From: SAR202 cluster bacterium
GTDB taxonomy: Bacteria; Chloroflexota; Dehalococcoidia; Lucifugimonadales; VGZR01
Reading direction: 5' to 3'
Assembly: GCA_016872515.1 (NCBI GenBank)
Contig: VGZR01000013.1
Location: forward strand, 1 to 60,980
DNA: 60,980 bases
This document shows positions 45,272 through 55,127 of this stretch, in pieces. A model generated the notes under the pieces. The model was given only the letters and a program-made list of their open reading frames with translations. It ran no database searches and was not told where the DNA came from. Position 1 is the first letter of the stretch, and each line of letters starts with the position of its first letter. Position numbers and translations under genes: made by a program.

Positions 45272-46047
45272 TGACTACCGAAAACGAAGTCGTGCTGAAG
45301 GTGCGGGACCTGAACGTCTGGTACGGGTCCTTCCGGGCGTTGAAAGATATTTCCATGGATGTCAAGCGCCACACCGTCCTAGCACTAATCGGGCCATCCG
45401 GCTGCGGGAAAAGCACCTTCATACGATGCTTCAACCGGATGAACGACCTCATCCCCACAACCCGTGTCGAAGGCCAGCTACTGTTCAACGATGTGGACCT
45501 CTATGCCCCGAGCACAGACGCGACGGAGATCCGTTCGCGTATTGGGATGGTCTTTCAAAAGCCCAATCCCTTCCCGAAGTCGATCTTCGAAAACGTCGCC
45601 TTCGGCCTTCGAGTCAATGGGTTCAAGGGAAACATGGAGGAGGCGGTGGAGCGCTCCTTGAGGCAGGCAGCACTATGGGAGGAGGTCAAGGACCGCCTGC
45701 ATAAGAGCGCCATGGCCCTCTCCGGCGGGCAGCAGCAGCGGCTGTGCATCGCCCGAGCCCTGGCTGTAGAGCCGGAGGTCGTACTCATGGACGAACCAGC
45801 CTCCGCCCTCGATCCCATCGCAACATTGGCCATTGAAGACCTTATCCGCCAGCTCTCGCAGCGGTACACTATCATCATCGTCACCCACAACATGCAGCAA
45901 GCCGCAAGGGTCTCCCGCGAGACCGCCTTCCTCATGGTTGCAGAGGACAGGGCTGGCTACCTCGTGGAGATGGACGTGACCGAGAGGATATTCACCAACC
46001 CCAAGCACGAGCGCACAGAGGCCTACATCACCGGCCGATTCAGCTAG
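45271..46047 (+). CDS. pstB: Phosphate ABC transporter ATPase PstB
   Basis: A 258-residue ATPase with Walker [21 protein letters not shown], the PstB-specific Q-loop region [21 protein letters not shown], signature [19 protein letters not shown], Walker [13 protein letters not shown] and the H-loop [15 protein letters not shown] 45271 overlaps the pstA TGA in ATGA; a GTG one codon earlier is also in frame. It energises phosphate uptake through PstC/PstA. Confidence 0.96.
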   Translation: MTTENEVVLKVRDLNVWYGSFRALKDISMDVKRHTVLALIGPSGCGKSTFIRCFNRMNDLIPTTRVEGQLLFNDVDLYAPSTDATEIRSRIGMVFQKPNPFPKSIFENVAFGLRVNGFKGNMEEAVERSLRQAALWEEVKDRLHKSAMALSGGQQQRLCIARALAVEPEVVLMDEPASALDPIATLAIEDLIRQLSQRYTIIIVTHNMQQAARVSRETAFLMVAEDRAGYLVEMDVTERIFTNPKHERTEAYITGRFS

Positions 46048-46064
46048 TCTCTGAGGCTGCAAAC

Positions 46065-46730
46065 ATGCCAAGAATAGACTTCGATCGAGACCTCAGGCTC
46101 CTTCAAGACGACCTGCTGCTCCTGGGCAGCATGGTAGAGAAGGCCATCGCCAAAGCGCTGGATGCTTTGAAGCGGCGCGACTTAGATGCCTCGCAGCAGG
46201 TATTGGAAGAAGATAGCCTTATAGACCACAAGCGGTTCCAGATAGAAGAAAAGTGCATAGACCTCATCGCCACCCAGCAGCCGTTGGCCAGAGACCTGCG
46301 CACGCTCGTCTCCATCCTCCACATGGCCGTGGAGTTAGAGCGCATGGGCGATTACGCCGAAGGCATCGCCAGGATCAGCGTGCGCATGGGCGAAGAGCCA
46401 CCGCTGAAGCGGCTAATAGACGTCCCCCGGATGGGCGAACTGGCCTCCTCGATGCTGCGCCGCAGCCTGGATGCATTCGTGAACCGCGATGTGGTGGCGG
46501 CGAACGAGGTCTGCCGGGCCGACGACGAGGTGGACGCTCTCTACGAGCAGGTCTATCGCGAACTCCTCATCTTCATGATTGAGGACCCCAAAACGGTCAA
46601 GCGGGCGACGTTCCTGCTGTGGGTGGCCCACGATCTGGAGCGCATCGCCGACCGTGCCACCAATATCGCCGAGCGAGTGGTGTACCTGGTCACCGGCAAG
46701 ATAGTCGAAATCAACGTCTCCAAGTATTAG
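46065..46730 (+). CDS. phoU: Phosphate signalling regulator PhoU
   Basis: A 221-residue helical protein made of two repeated three-helix PhoU domains. Each has the metal-binding E-R-M/I-x-D motif: ELERMGDYAEGIARI near residue 91 and DLERIADRATNIAERVVYL near 192. PhoU links Pst transporter state to the PhoR kinase and damps phosphate import. It is the last gene of the pst operon, 17 bases after pstB, and is followed by a strong terminator. Confidence 0.96.
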   Translation: MPRIDFDRDLRLLQDDLLLLGSMVEKAIAKALDALKRRDLDASQQVLEEDSLIDHKRFQIEEKCIDLIATQQPLARDLRTLVSILHMAVELERMGDYAEGIARISVRMGEEPPLKRLIDVPRMGELASSMLRRSLDAFVNRDVVAANEVCRADDEVDALYEQVYRELLIFMIEDPKTVKRATFLLWVAHDLERIADRATNIAERVVYLVTGKIVEINVSKY

Positions 46731-46763
46731 GCCCGCCACCAAACCCACGGCCCACGCAAGACC

Positions 46764-46793
46764 AGAGGCCCGCAGACGGATCTGCGGGCCTCT
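46764..46793 (+). terminator. Terminator of the pst-phoU operon
   Basis: A perfect 13-bp GC-rich stem (AGAGGCCCGCAGA/TCTGCGGGCCTCT) with a CGGA tetraloop, 33 bases after the phoU stop and followed by TATCCTTTG. Confidence 0.85.
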
Positions 46794-46811
46794 ATCCTTT
46801 GAGAGGGAAAG

Positions 46812-46884
46812 TACCCCTGCCCGGACTCGAACCGGGGCATTCAGTTTAGGAAACTGACGCTCTGTCCAACTGAGCTACAGGGGC
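46812..46884 (-). tRNA. tRNA-Arg (CCT)
   Basis: Minus-strand cloverleaf: acceptor GCCCCTG/CAGGGGT (first pair G-U), discriminator A, anticodon stem TCAGT/ACTGA, loop TTCCTAA giving CCT, T-arm with GGTTCGAGTCC. CCA is not encoded. Confidence 0.93.
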
Positions 46885-46970
46885 ATGTTTGGGAAATGCC
46901 TGCGTAGGCTCCCCAACCCATCTTAGCGCGTCGAACCGGAATCCGTCATTCGAGGGGAACTGCTGCGAAG

Positions 46971-47042
46971 TACCCCCGGCGGGACTCGAACCCGCGCCTC
47001 TGGCTCCGGAGGCCAGTGCTCTATCCTCTGAGCTACGGGGGC
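46971..47042 (-). tRNA. tRNA-Arg (CCG)
   Basis: Minus-strand cloverleaf: acceptor GCCCCCG/CGGGGGT, discriminator A, anticodon stem CTGGC/GCCAG, loop CTCCGGA giving CCG, T-arm GCGGGTTCGAGTCCCGC. CCA is not encoded. It lies 86 bases upstream of tRNA-Arg(CCT) in the direction of transcription, so the two may share a transcript. Confidence 0.94.
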
Positions 47043-47051
47043 AACTTGTCC

Positions 47052-47081
47052 ACTATAACAGGGGGCCTTAGGGGAGGACAA
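47052..47081 (-). promoter_or_regulatory. Promoter of the tRNA-Arg pair
   Basis: On the minus strand TTGTCC, 18 bases and TATAGT end 9 bases before the mature 5' end of tRNA-Arg(CCG). Confidence 0.5.
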
Positions 47082-47130
47082 TCTGAGCCCTGGCTCGGTG
47101 AATCTGCTTGATTAATGTCCAATCTTGTCT

Positions 47131-47158
47131 TTGACGAAATCTTAGAAAGAGATAAACT
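47131..47158 (+). promoter_or_regulatory. Promoter of the collagen-like lipoprotein gene
   Basis: TTGACG, 16 bases, TAAACT, ending 84 bases upstream of the start at 47243. The rest of the 200-base spacer shows no gene. Confidence 0.5.
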
Positions 47159-47242
47159 GGCTTCTCAGACCTTACCAGAGTCTCCGGGACTGCACGTGGC
47201 CCAGACGGTGCCGCGCGGCTAACATGGGCGTGGGGGAAACCG

Positions 47243-48154
47243 ATGAAGACTTCCCTTCTTTCGAGAGCGATAAGAGGTAGTTTCCTAACCTTGACCGCAA
47301 TCGTCCTGGTTGCGCTAGCGGCCGCCTGCTCCGGGCAACAGGGCGAGCCCGGCCCACAAGGGCTTCAGGGCCTCCCGGGCGAGCGCGGCCCTGCCGGGGC
47401 GAAGGGCGACCCGGGGAATGCCGGTCCTCCCGGGAGCCCTGGTTCCCCCGGTGCTCCAGGCGTTCCCGGTCCTGAGGGTCCAGCGGGCAAGGACGCCCCT
47501 GCCCCACAGGCCCACATCGTGGTCAACAAAGACCAACTTACCCTCGAGGAGCCGCTGGAGATATGGGGCTCTGGTTTCGTGCCGGGTGAGCCAGTCAGCG
47601 TCTTCTTAGAGATAGACGAGCCGCTGATGACGACCATCGGCGACACGACGGCCAACGCGTCCGGCGCCTTCCGCGTCGAGTTCTCCAAGATCGGCGGCGA
47701 CGCCCGGACCCAGGCGCGGGTCACCAAGGGCGAGGTGTACTCCTTGCTGGCGGTAGGTGGCGAAGGGAGCGAAGCCAGCGTCCCCGTGATGATTGTCGAA
47801 ACCAGTCCCGAACCCGCTCTCACCGCAGATGACGTCGAAGCGCTCCTCGAGGAGCGCATCGATGCCATTCCGACACCGAGGCCGCAGCCATCTCCATCAA
47901 CGAGTCTTGTGGCCGAGGTAGCAGTTCAGGGTGAACTGACCAGGTTCTGGGGCGCCGGTTTCAAGGCTAACGAGGTCGTCACCCTCAGCGTGATTGGCGG
48001 GCCCAGCGTGCTCGTGGCCGGGACAGCCAACGCCTCGGGCGCACTCGCTATAGAAGAGTTCGTTACCCTCGACCCGGGGATATACACCCTGAAGGCCACA
48101 GGTGATAAGGGTTCCGAGGCCACAGCTCCGCTCGTGGTGGTACTGGAGAAATGA
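47243..48154 (+). CDS. Lipoprotein with a collagen-like Gly-X-Y domain
   Basis: A 303-residue exported protein. The signal peptide ends in LAAAC (lipobox, Cys about residue 29). Residues about 33-84 are seventeen consecutive Gly-X-Y triplets rich in Pro ([19 protein letters not shown] and onward), a collagen-like triple-helix segment. Two similar globular domains follow (about 90-185 and 220-303), each with a W-G-(S/A)-G-F motif ([16 protein letters not shown] and [16 protein letters not shown]), joined by a Pro/Ser linker. It is probably a trimeric stalk on the cell surface. The role is unknown. It has its own promoter and a very strong terminator. Confidence 0.85.
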   Translation: MKTSLLSRAIRGSFLTLTAIVLVALAAACSGQQGEPGPQGLQGLPGERGPAGAKGDPGNAGPPGSPGSPGAPGVPGPEGPAGKDAPAPQAHIVVNKDQLTLEEPLEIWGSGFVPGEPVSVFLEIDEPLMTTIGDTTANASGAFRVEFSKIGGDARTQARVTKGEVYSLLAVGGEGSEASVPVMIVETSPEPALTADDVEALLEERIDAIPTPRPQPSPSTSLVAEVAVQGELTRFWGAGFKANEVVTLSVIGGPSVLVAGTANASGALAIEEFVTLDPGIYTLKATGDKGSEATAPLVVVLEK

Positions 48155-48172
48155 GATCCTAGGTCATTTCCC

Positions 48173-48232
48173 GACGTAGGCAAGCGCAACGGGGGCCGGC
48201 ATCTGCCGGCCCCCGTTGCGCTTGCCTACGTC
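48173..48232. terminator. Bidirectional terminator with a perfect 28-bp stem
   Basis: Bases 48173-48200 are exactly complementary to 48205-48232 around an ATCT loop. The right arm covers the stop codon and last codons of glmU; the left arm lies 18 bases after the collagen-like gene. It would end both convergent transcripts. T-runs are absent. Confidence 0.75.
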
Positions 48233-49581
48233 TTGGAGGGGCCCTTCTTCGGACGTGGCTTGGCGGGTACACCCACCACGAGAGTGTCGGGAGGGACGTC
48301 TCTCGTCACTACAGATCCCGCACCTGTGGCGGAGCGGGGGCCGAGGGTCACCGGCGCGACCAGCATCGTGTCGGAGCCGATGAATACGTCATCGCCGATG
48401 GTCGTCTTGTTCTTCTTCTCGCCATCAAAGTTACAAGTGATTGTCCCGGCTCCGACGTTGACGTTCGCACCGACCTCAGCATCGCCGAGATAGCTGAAAT
48501 GGTGTACGCGCGTACCGCGCCCTAGGCGACTTGCTTTCACCTCGGCGTAGTTGCCGAGATGCACCCCTTTGCCAAGATAGCTCTCATGGCGCACATGGCT
48601 GAAGGGCCCCACCCTCACGTCCTCCTCCAGCGTCGCGCCTTCCACCATAGAGGAGACGACCTTGCACCCGTCGCCGACGCGGCTGTCCACGATGATAGAA
48701 CCGGGACCAACCTCACATCCGCTCCCGATGGTTGTCGTACCGCGAAGGTAGCTGTTAGGCTGCACGACTGTGTCTTCGCCGATGACAACGCCGACCTCGA
48801 TGAATACCGAGGCCGGGTCGGGCATAGTGACTCCGGCCAGCATCCACTTCTCTCGCAGCCGGGCTTGCAGGACAGCCTCTGCATGGGCCAACTGGACACG
48901 GTCGTTGACGCCCATCGCATCCTCAGACCGCGACGCTACAACTTCGGCTATCACGGCACCCTGCTCATGCGCCCGCGCGACGAGGTCGGTCAGGTAGACC
49001 TCTCCCTTGGCGGACGGGGTCAGCGCATCGAGGTTGGGCCAAAGCCAAGAGGCACGAAACAGGTAAACACCGGCGTTTATCTCCGAGGACGCCCGCGTAG
49101 CCTCGTCTGCCTCACTTTCTTCGACGACGGCCATCACCCTCCCCTCGGCATCTCTGGCGATGCGGCCGAGGCCTCGGGGGTCTTGTGGTTTGGCCGTCAG
49201 CAGGGTCACCGCCGCCCGGCGGGCCGTGTGAACACGCGCCATCTCCTTCAGTGTCTCGGGTGAGATAAGAGGCACATCACCATTCAGGACGGCGACATCC
49301 TCGACTTCAGATGCAGCAGAGCGGGCACTCCGTAGCGCATCGCCGCTTCCGTTCTGGCGATGCTGTACAGCGTAGCGAACGGTGTCTCCGAATAGCTTAC
49401 GGATGGCCTCACCTTCGGGCGGAACGATGACGACGGTGTCTTTGTAGCCCGCTTGGCAGGCCGAGTCCACCACCAACGCCACCATCTCCCGGCCACAGAT
49501 GCGGTGGAGTACCTTGGGGATGAGTGACTTCATGCGGGTGCCTTTGCCCGCTGCAAGGATGATTGCTGTTTTTGAACTCAT
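48226..49581 (-). CDS. glmU: Bifunctional UDP-GlcNAc pyrophosphorylase / glucosamine-1-phosphate acetyltransferase
   Basis: A 451-residue cytoplasmic enzyme making UDP-N-acetylglucosamine for peptidoglycan. The N-terminal half is the uridyltransferase (LAAGKGTRMKSLIPKVLH, QNGSGDALRSA, LNGDVPLI). From about residue 255 a left-handed beta-helix of hexapeptide repeats forms the acetyltransferase, with RVHHFSYLGDAEVGANVNVGAGTITCNFDG carrying the catalytic His and acetyl-CoA-binding residues. Length is normal. The C-terminus is basic (PAKPRPKKGPSKT). Its end overlaps the arm of the terminator hairpin. Confidence 0.96.
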   Translation of the reverse strand: MSSKTAIILAAGKGTRMKSLIPKVLHRICGREMVALVVDSACQAGYKDTVVIVPPEGEAIRKLFGDTVRYAVQHRQNGSGDALRSARSAASEVEDVAVLNGDVPLISPETLKEMARVHTARRAAVTLLTAKPQDPRGLGRIARDAEGRVMAVVEESEADEATRASSEINAGVYLFRASWLWPNLDALTPSAKGEVYLTDLVARAHEQGAVIAEVVASRSEDAMGVNDRVQLAHAEAVLQARLREKWMLAGVTMPDPASVFIEVGVVIGEDTVVQPNSYLRGTTTIGSGCEVGPGSIIVDSRVGDGCKVVSSMVEGATLEEDVRVGPFSHVRHESYLGKGVHLGNYAEVKASRLGRGTRVHHFSYLGDAEVGANVNVGAGTITCNFDGEKKNKTTIGDDVFIGSDTMLVAPVTLGPRSATGAGSVVTRDVPPDTLVVGVPAKPRPKKGPSKT

Positions 49582-49700
49582 CGCTGTTCAGCCTGATGGC
49601 GAAGGACTGGACACTGCCATGCCGCTCGCTTATTCTTAGGCAGCCTAACCGAATCTAGGCGATTCTTCAATACATCTGTTCAATCCTTTGGGAGGAGCGT

Positions 49701-50756
49701 GTGGCGAAATTCAAAGTAGTAACGCAAAAACCCGCGGGAGTGACCTTTGACCTGGCCGGCGGGACCTACGACCTGGAGATGGAGTCTCTTGGGCCGGTAG
49801 ACGCCGCCATCGTGGAGGTTCCCGCGAAGACCGAGGACGAGTTCATCCGAGCGGCGCGGGATGCCGACGCCGTCATCGCCCGGGGACGTCCTATCACCAA
49901 GACAATCATAGACAGCCTCCAGAAGTGCCGCATCATCGCCTTGGGCAGCGTCGGTGCCGACAGCGTGGACGTGGCCGCCGCGACCGCCCGCAACATCCCT
50001 GTTACCAACGTCCCCGACACCTTCATCGAAGAGGTCGGCGACCACACGATGATGCTCCTGCTCGCCGGGTTCCGGCGTCTGAACGTCATGGACAAGATGA
50101 GCCGCGATGGGCGGTGGCAAGAGGGCCGGCCCCTCCTCTCCCGCTTCCCCAGACTCTACGGCCAGACCCTGGGGTTCGTCTCCTTCGGCCACGTGGCCCG
50201 GGCCACGGCGGTGCGCGCCGCGCCGTTCGGGCTGCGGATGTTGGCCTTCGACCCCTACATCGAAGAGTTGACCATGACCTCATATGGCGTCGAGCCCACC
50301 AGTACTCTGACTGAACTGCTGCAGCGCTCCGACTTCGTATCCATGCACGCCCCATCCACCGGCGAGACGTATCACATGCTGACCGAGGAACACTTCAGGC
50401 TCATGAAGCCCACCGCGGTCTTCGTCAACACAGGCCGCGGGCCGACGGTGGACGAGAAAGCCCTCGTCCGCGCGTTGGAAGAGAAGTGGATCGCGGGCGC
50501 GGCGCTAGATGTATTGGAGACGGAGCCGCCCAACTCTGAAAACCCATTGCTGCGTATGGAGAACGTCATCTTGACGCCGCATGTGGCGTCGGCCTCGGCG
50601 AGGATGGCCCCCGAGACCCGCCGCCGCGTGGGCCAAGAGGTCGCGCTGGTGCTGACCGGACGCTGGCCCCGGACCTGCGTCAACCCGGCGGTCCTGCCCA
50701 AGACCGACCTGCGCCGCTGGCAGCCCTTCTCCATGGAGCGCGGGCCCGGAGCCTAG
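49701..50756 (+). CDS. D-isomer-specific 2-hydroxyacid dehydrogenase (C-terminal-binding-protein-like)
   Basis: A 351-residue NAD-linked oxidoreductase. The catalytic triad is present as Arg in VNTGRGPTVDE, Glu in DVLETEPP and His in LTPHVASAS. The dinucleotide loop reads LGFVSFGHVARA, giving S-x-G-x-x-A where the family normally has G-x-G-x-x-G. The acidic residue after beta2 is present (FDPY). It is similar to phosphoglycerate dehydrogenase/CtBP-like proteins; the substrate is not assignable. The GTG start follows GGAGGAGC. A terminator follows. Confidence 0.87.
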   Translation: MAKFKVVTQKPAGVTFDLAGGTYDLEMESLGPVDAAIVEVPAKTEDEFIRAARDADAVIARGRPITKTIIDSLQKCRIIALGSVGADSVDVAAATARNIPVTNVPDTFIEEVGDHTMMLLLAGFRRLNVMDKMSRDGRWQEGRPLLSRFPRLYGQTLGFVSFGHVARATAVRAAPFGLRMLAFDPYIEELTMTSYGVEPTSTLTELLQRSDFVSMHAPSTGETYHMLTEEHFRLMKPTAVFVNTGRGPTVDEKALVRALEEKWIAGAALDVLETEPPNSENPLLRMENVILTPHVASASARMAPETRRRVGQEVALVLTGRWPRTCVNPAVLPKTDLRRWQPFSMERGPGA

Positions 50757-50774
50757 CCGATAGGAACGTTTCAG

Positions 50775-50809
50775 CAAGGGGCGGCGCCCCAGAAGCGGGC
50801 CGCCCCTTG
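50775..50809 (+). terminator. Terminator after the hydroxyacid dehydrogenase gene
   Basis: CAAGGGGCGGC pairs with GCCGCCCCTTG (11 bp) around a 13-base loop, then TGTTTTGC. It lies 18 bases before the start of the CoA-transferase gene. Confidence 0.7.
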
Positions 50810-50827
50810 TGTTTTGCGGAGGTTGAC

Positions 50828-52021
50828 ATGAGTGGACCACTCGAAGGCGTGCGCATCCTCGACCTCACCCAGGTGCAGGCTGGCCCGTCATCCACGCAAC
50901 TCCTGGCCTTCCTCGGTGCCGACGTCATCAAGATCGAGGAGCCGGGCAAGGGCGACCGGACCAGGGTGGAGATGGCCCACCGCAAGGACATGGACAGCTT
51001 CTACTACCTCGTCTTCAACGCCAACAAACGCAGCCTGTGCCTGAACCTGAAGAAGCCGGAAGGCGTTGAGATATTCCACAGGCTCGCATCCATCTCGGAC
51101 GCCGTGGTCGAGAACTACGGGCCTGGACGGATGGAGTCATTCGGCCTTGGGCAAGAGAGCCTAAGGAAGCGCCATCCACACCTTGTCTTCGCCTCCATCA
51201 AGGGCTTTGGCTCCTACGGCCCCTACGCCGGATACAAGAGCTACGAGAACGTGGCGCAGGCCATGGGCGGCGCCATGAGCACCAACGGCTACCCCGACCG
51301 GCCGCCGACGTGGGTCTCGCCGGGCGTCGGCGACTCCGGCACGGGCCTCCACTGCGCCATCGGCCTCCTGGCCGCCCTGCGACAGCGCGACAAGACCGGC
51401 GTGGGCGCCTACGTTGAGGTTGCCATGCAGGACGCCATCGTGAACCTCATGCGTGTGCGCATGGTGGAGACATTGCCCGCTGGCAATCCGGTGAAGCGGA
51501 CAGGCAACCGCGTATGGGGCGGGCCGTCGCTGGTCTATCCCTGCGCACCCGGTGGCCCCGACGACTACGTCACCATCACCATCGCGGGCGACGCTTGGGA
51601 CAGCATCCTCGCCGTCGTCGGACGAGCTGACCTCATCGGCGACGAGCGTTACGCCACCTCGGAGGCACGTTCCCAGCGCCTGAATGACGTAGAGACGCTC
51701 ATCTCGACCTGGACCGCTACCAGGACGAAGCGCGAGGTCATGGCAACGATGGCCGAGTTGGGCATACCCTGTGGCGCGGTGCAGGACACGACCGAACTCC
51801 TAAGCGACCCTCACCTCCGCGCGCGGGAGATGGTCATTGACCTAAACGACCCCAAACGCGGCACTTATCAGGTGCTGGGTTGTCCCATCAAAGTCTCCAC
51901 CCACAAAGTGGCCGTTACACCCCCTCCACTCCTTGGCGAAGACACAGAACAGGTGCTGTCCACACTTCTGGGCTTCACATCTGAGCAGGTGCAGCGGCTG
52001 GGAACAAACGGAGTGGTCTAA
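50828..52021 (+). CDS. CaiB/BaiF-family (family III) CoA-transferase
   Basis: A 397-residue enzyme moving CoA between carboxylic acids. The N-terminus [65 protein letters not shown] and [23 protein letters not shown] are family signatures; the catalytic Asp is in [12 protein letters not shown] (about residue 204). Relatives include formyl-CoA:oxalate, L-carnitine and benzylsuccinate CoA-transferases; the substrate cannot be fixed. ATG 50828 is preceded by GCGGAGG. The gene has a terminator on its upstream side, so it is independently transcribed. Confidence 0.92.
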   Translation: MSGPLEGVRILDLTQVQAGPSSTQLLAFLGADVIKIEEPGKGDRTRVEMAHRKDMDSFYYLVFNANKRSLCLNLKKPEGVEIFHRLASISDAVVENYGPGRMESFGLGQESLRKRHPHLVFASIKGFGSYGPYAGYKSYENVAQAMGGAMSTNGYPDRPPTWVSPGVGDSGTGLHCAIGLLAALRQRDKTGVGAYVEVAMQDAIVNLMRVRMVETLPAGNPVKRTGNRVWGGPSLVYPCAPGGPDDYVTITIAGDAWDSILAVVGRADLIGDERYATSEARSQRLNDVETLISTWTATRTKREVMATMAELGIPCGAVQDTTELLSDPHLRAREMVIDLNDPKRGTYQVLGCPIKVSTHKVAVTPPPLLGEDTEQVLSTLLGFTSEQVQRLGTNGVV

Positions 52022-52049
52022 GGGCCTGTTTCCACAACCCGTTTTGCAC

Positions 52050-52078
52050 TTGTCCCAAGCTGCGGCGGGTGCTAAGAT
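52050..52078 (+). promoter_or_regulatory. Promoter of the inositol phospholipid cassette
   Basis: TTGTCC, 17 bases, TAAGAT, ending 77 bases upstream of the inositol-phosphate synthase start. Confidence 0.5.
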
Positions 52079-52155
52079 GGCCGACGGCGACACGTCGCCC
52101 AGCGTGGCCAGCGCAAAGGCTGTCCACGCGATTCGCAGGGAGGGACGAGAACGTC

Positions 52156-53235
<1,080 letters not shown>

Positions 53236-53256
53236 AGCCCGAATGAGAGGCGCCCC

Positions 53257-54393
53257 TTGGACCGACCGTTGAGGATCGGCCTGGTCTCCCCCTACGACTA
53301 CGCCTCGCCGGGCGGCGTCAACCACCACATCGCCCAGCTCGGCGCCCAGTTCCGCGCCTGGGGCCACTATGTCAAAGTGATCGCTCCTTGTTCCGACCCC
53401 AGACAGGTGACCGAAGAGGATTTCATTCCGATGGGGAAGGCCATCCCCTTCCCCGCCAGCGGCTCCACAGCCCGCATCTCGGTCTCGGTCTGGCTGCGCC
53501 CGCGCATCAAAGCCCTCTTGGCCCGGGAGGCTTTCGACATCCTCCACGTCCACGAGCCGTTCGCCAGCTTCGTCGCGCTCGGTTCGCTAGACGTCTCCAA
53601 ATGCGTCAACATCGCCACGTTCCACACCTTCCGGGGAACCCGTATCTACTACTTGGGTGTCAGGAGGCTGGGGGTACCCTATTTCCGGAAGATTCACGGC
53701 CGTATCGCTGTGTCAGAGCCCGCTCGGCAGTTCATCAGCAAACACTACCCTGCCCAGTACGAAATCATCCCCAATGGCATCAACCCCCATGAGTTCGCCA
53801 ACGCCGAGCCATTCCCCCACCTTCAGGACGGCATGATCAATCTCCTGTTCGTGGGACGGTTGGAAAAGCGCAAAGGGCTGAAGCATCTGCTCGGCGCCTA
53901 CAGCAAACTCAAATGGGAGTGGCCCAACCTGCGCCTGCTGGTGGTGGGCCCAGGCAAGCCGGACGAGGACTCCTACCGCATCATGAGCGAACGGAACCTC
54001 AAAGACGTCACCCTGTTGGGTGCGGTATCCAACGAGGACAAGGCCAGATACTTCAAGTCTGCGGACATCTACTGCTCCCCGGCCACAGGCAGAGAGAGCT
54101 TCGGCATCGTCTTGCTGGAAGCGATGGCAGCCGGTAAACCCATCGTGGCCACCTCCATAGAGGGTTACCGCAGCGTCATGTCCCATGAGCGCGAGGGGTT
54201 TTTGGTGCCGCCGAAGGACGAAGCCTCGCTGGGCGAAGCCATCACAACCCTGTTGAAGGACCCTGACCTGCGCGCCAGGCTAGGAGCCAACGGCCTCCAG
54301 CGTGCACAGGAGTTCACCTGGGACCGCATCGCCAAGCGGGTCATGGACTACTATAAAACCTTCCTGGACCGGAAGGTCGTCGTCACGGGCTGA
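53257..54393 (+). CDS. Family 4 glycosyltransferase, PimA-like (phosphatidylinositol mannosyltransferase-like)
   Basis: A 378-residue GT-B fold transferase. The N-terminal IGLVSPYDYASPGGVNHHI is the PimA-type acceptor loop, TFHTFRGTRIYY and the Arg/Lys pair of LLFVGRLEKRKGLKHLL follow, and SADIYCSPATGRESFGIVLLEAMAAGKPIVA is the donor E-x7-E site, closely resembling mycobacterial PimA. Between ino1 and a CDP-alcohol phosphatidyltransferase, the likely role is adding a sugar (mannose, by analogy) to phosphatidylinositol at the inner membrane face. Donor and acceptor are inferred. The TTG start follows GAGAGG. Confidence 0.85.
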   Translation: MDRPLRIGLVSPYDYASPGGVNHHIAQLGAQFRAWGHYVKVIAPCSDPRQVTEEDFIPMGKAIPFPASGSTARISVSVWLRPRIKALLAREAFDILHVHEPFASFVALGSLDVSKCVNIATFHTFRGTRIYYLGVRRLGVPYFRKIHGRIAVSEPARQFISKHYPAQYEIIPNGINPHEFANAEPFPHLQDGMINLLFVGRLEKRKGLKHLLGAYSKLKWEWPNLRLLVVGPGKPDEDSYRIMSERNLKDVTLLGAVSNEDKARYFKSADIYCSPATGRESFGIVLLEAMAAGKPIVATSIEGYRSVMSHEREGFLVPPKDEASLGEAITTLLKDPDLRARLGANGLQRAQEFTWDRIAKRVMDYYKTFLDRKVVVTG

Positions 54394-54404
54394 GACTGTC
54401 ACTG

Positions 54405-55010
54405 ATGAACAGGGCTACTACCCGAAAGGTAATTTCCAGCTACTTCGAGCAGCCCGCTGCCAAACTGCTCAAAGGGCTCGGCGTCTCGCCCAACACCGTC
54501 ACTCTCGCAGGTTTGCTCGTGGCGGGCGGTGCCGCTTGGCTGGTTTTGGTCGGCTACCTGCTGGCCGGAGGGGTTGTGCTGGCCGTCTCGGGGTTGTTCG
54601 ACCTCCTCGACGGCGCTCTCGCCAGGGCGACGGGCAAGGCCTCGCGCTTCGGGGCGCTCCTTGACTCGGTGTCCGACCGCGTAGGCGAAGGCGCCCTGCT
54701 GCTGGGCGTCCTGCTCTATTACGCCTTCCAGCCTCATACCGTCGGTGTGGCACTGTCCTTCGTCGCGATGGGAGGCTCCTTTATGGTCAGCTACCTGCGC
54801 GCAAGGGCCGAGGGCCTTGGCATCGAGTGCAAAGCCGGTTTTATGACCCGCCCTGAGCGCGTGGCGACCCTGGCGGCGGCCCTGGTGGTCGCTCAGTGGT
54901 GGGAGCCGATGTTGGCCATCGCGCTGGGAATCATCGCGGCACTAACGCTATTCACATCCGCCCAACGTCTGCTCATCATCTGGCGCGAGTTGAAGCGCTT
55001 GGGCGGTTAA
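54405..55010 (+). CDS. CDP-alcohol phosphatidyltransferase (phosphatidylinositol-phosphate synthase-like)
   Basis: A 201-residue membrane enzyme with about six helices. The catalytic signature D-x2-D-G-x2-A-R-x8-G-x3-D-x3-D is complete in the stretch FDLLDGALARATGKASRFG plus ALLDSVSDR (about residues 65-90). The segment SYLRARAEGLG matches phosphatidylinositol-phosphate synthases of actinobacteria and archaetidylinositol-phosphate synthases, which join CDP-diacylglycerol to inositol 1-phosphate. That fits ino1 two genes upstream. A phosphatidylglycerophosphate synthase role is less likely given the neighbours. It starts 11 bases after the glycosyltransferase gene. Confidence 0.88.
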   Translation: MNRATTRKVISSYFEQPAAKLLKGLGVSPNTVTLAGLLVAGGAAWLVLVGYLLAGGVVLAVSGLFDLLDGALARATGKASRFGALLDSVSDRVGEGALLLGVLLYYAFQPHTVGVALSFVAMGGSFMVSYLRARAEGLGIECKAGFMTRPERVATLAAALVVAQWWEPMLAIALGIIAALTLFTSAQRLLIIWRELKRLGG

Positions 55011-55060
55011 GCCTGTCTATTTCAACTCGCCCCTGCCTGTTTCGGCTCTGTCAGCTACGC

Positions 55061-55066
55061 TACAAT
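55061..55066 (+). promoter_or_regulatory. -10 element before the candidate selenoprotein gene
   Basis: TACAAT in GCTACGCTACAATAGCC, 61 bases upstream of GTG 55128. No convincing -35 hexamer. Confidence 0.35.
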
Positions 55067-55127
55067 AGCCCTTGTCCTATGGCGGCGTATCCTTTTTGAG
55101 ACACACCAAGGAAAGCACGCGAACGCG

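Noticed and set aside
47340-47500. Short tandem repeats in DNA as a CRISPR or minisatellite
   Set aside because: The periodicity is nine bases or fewer and comes from Gly-X-Y codons of the collagen-like protein; no conserved repeat/spacer pattern.
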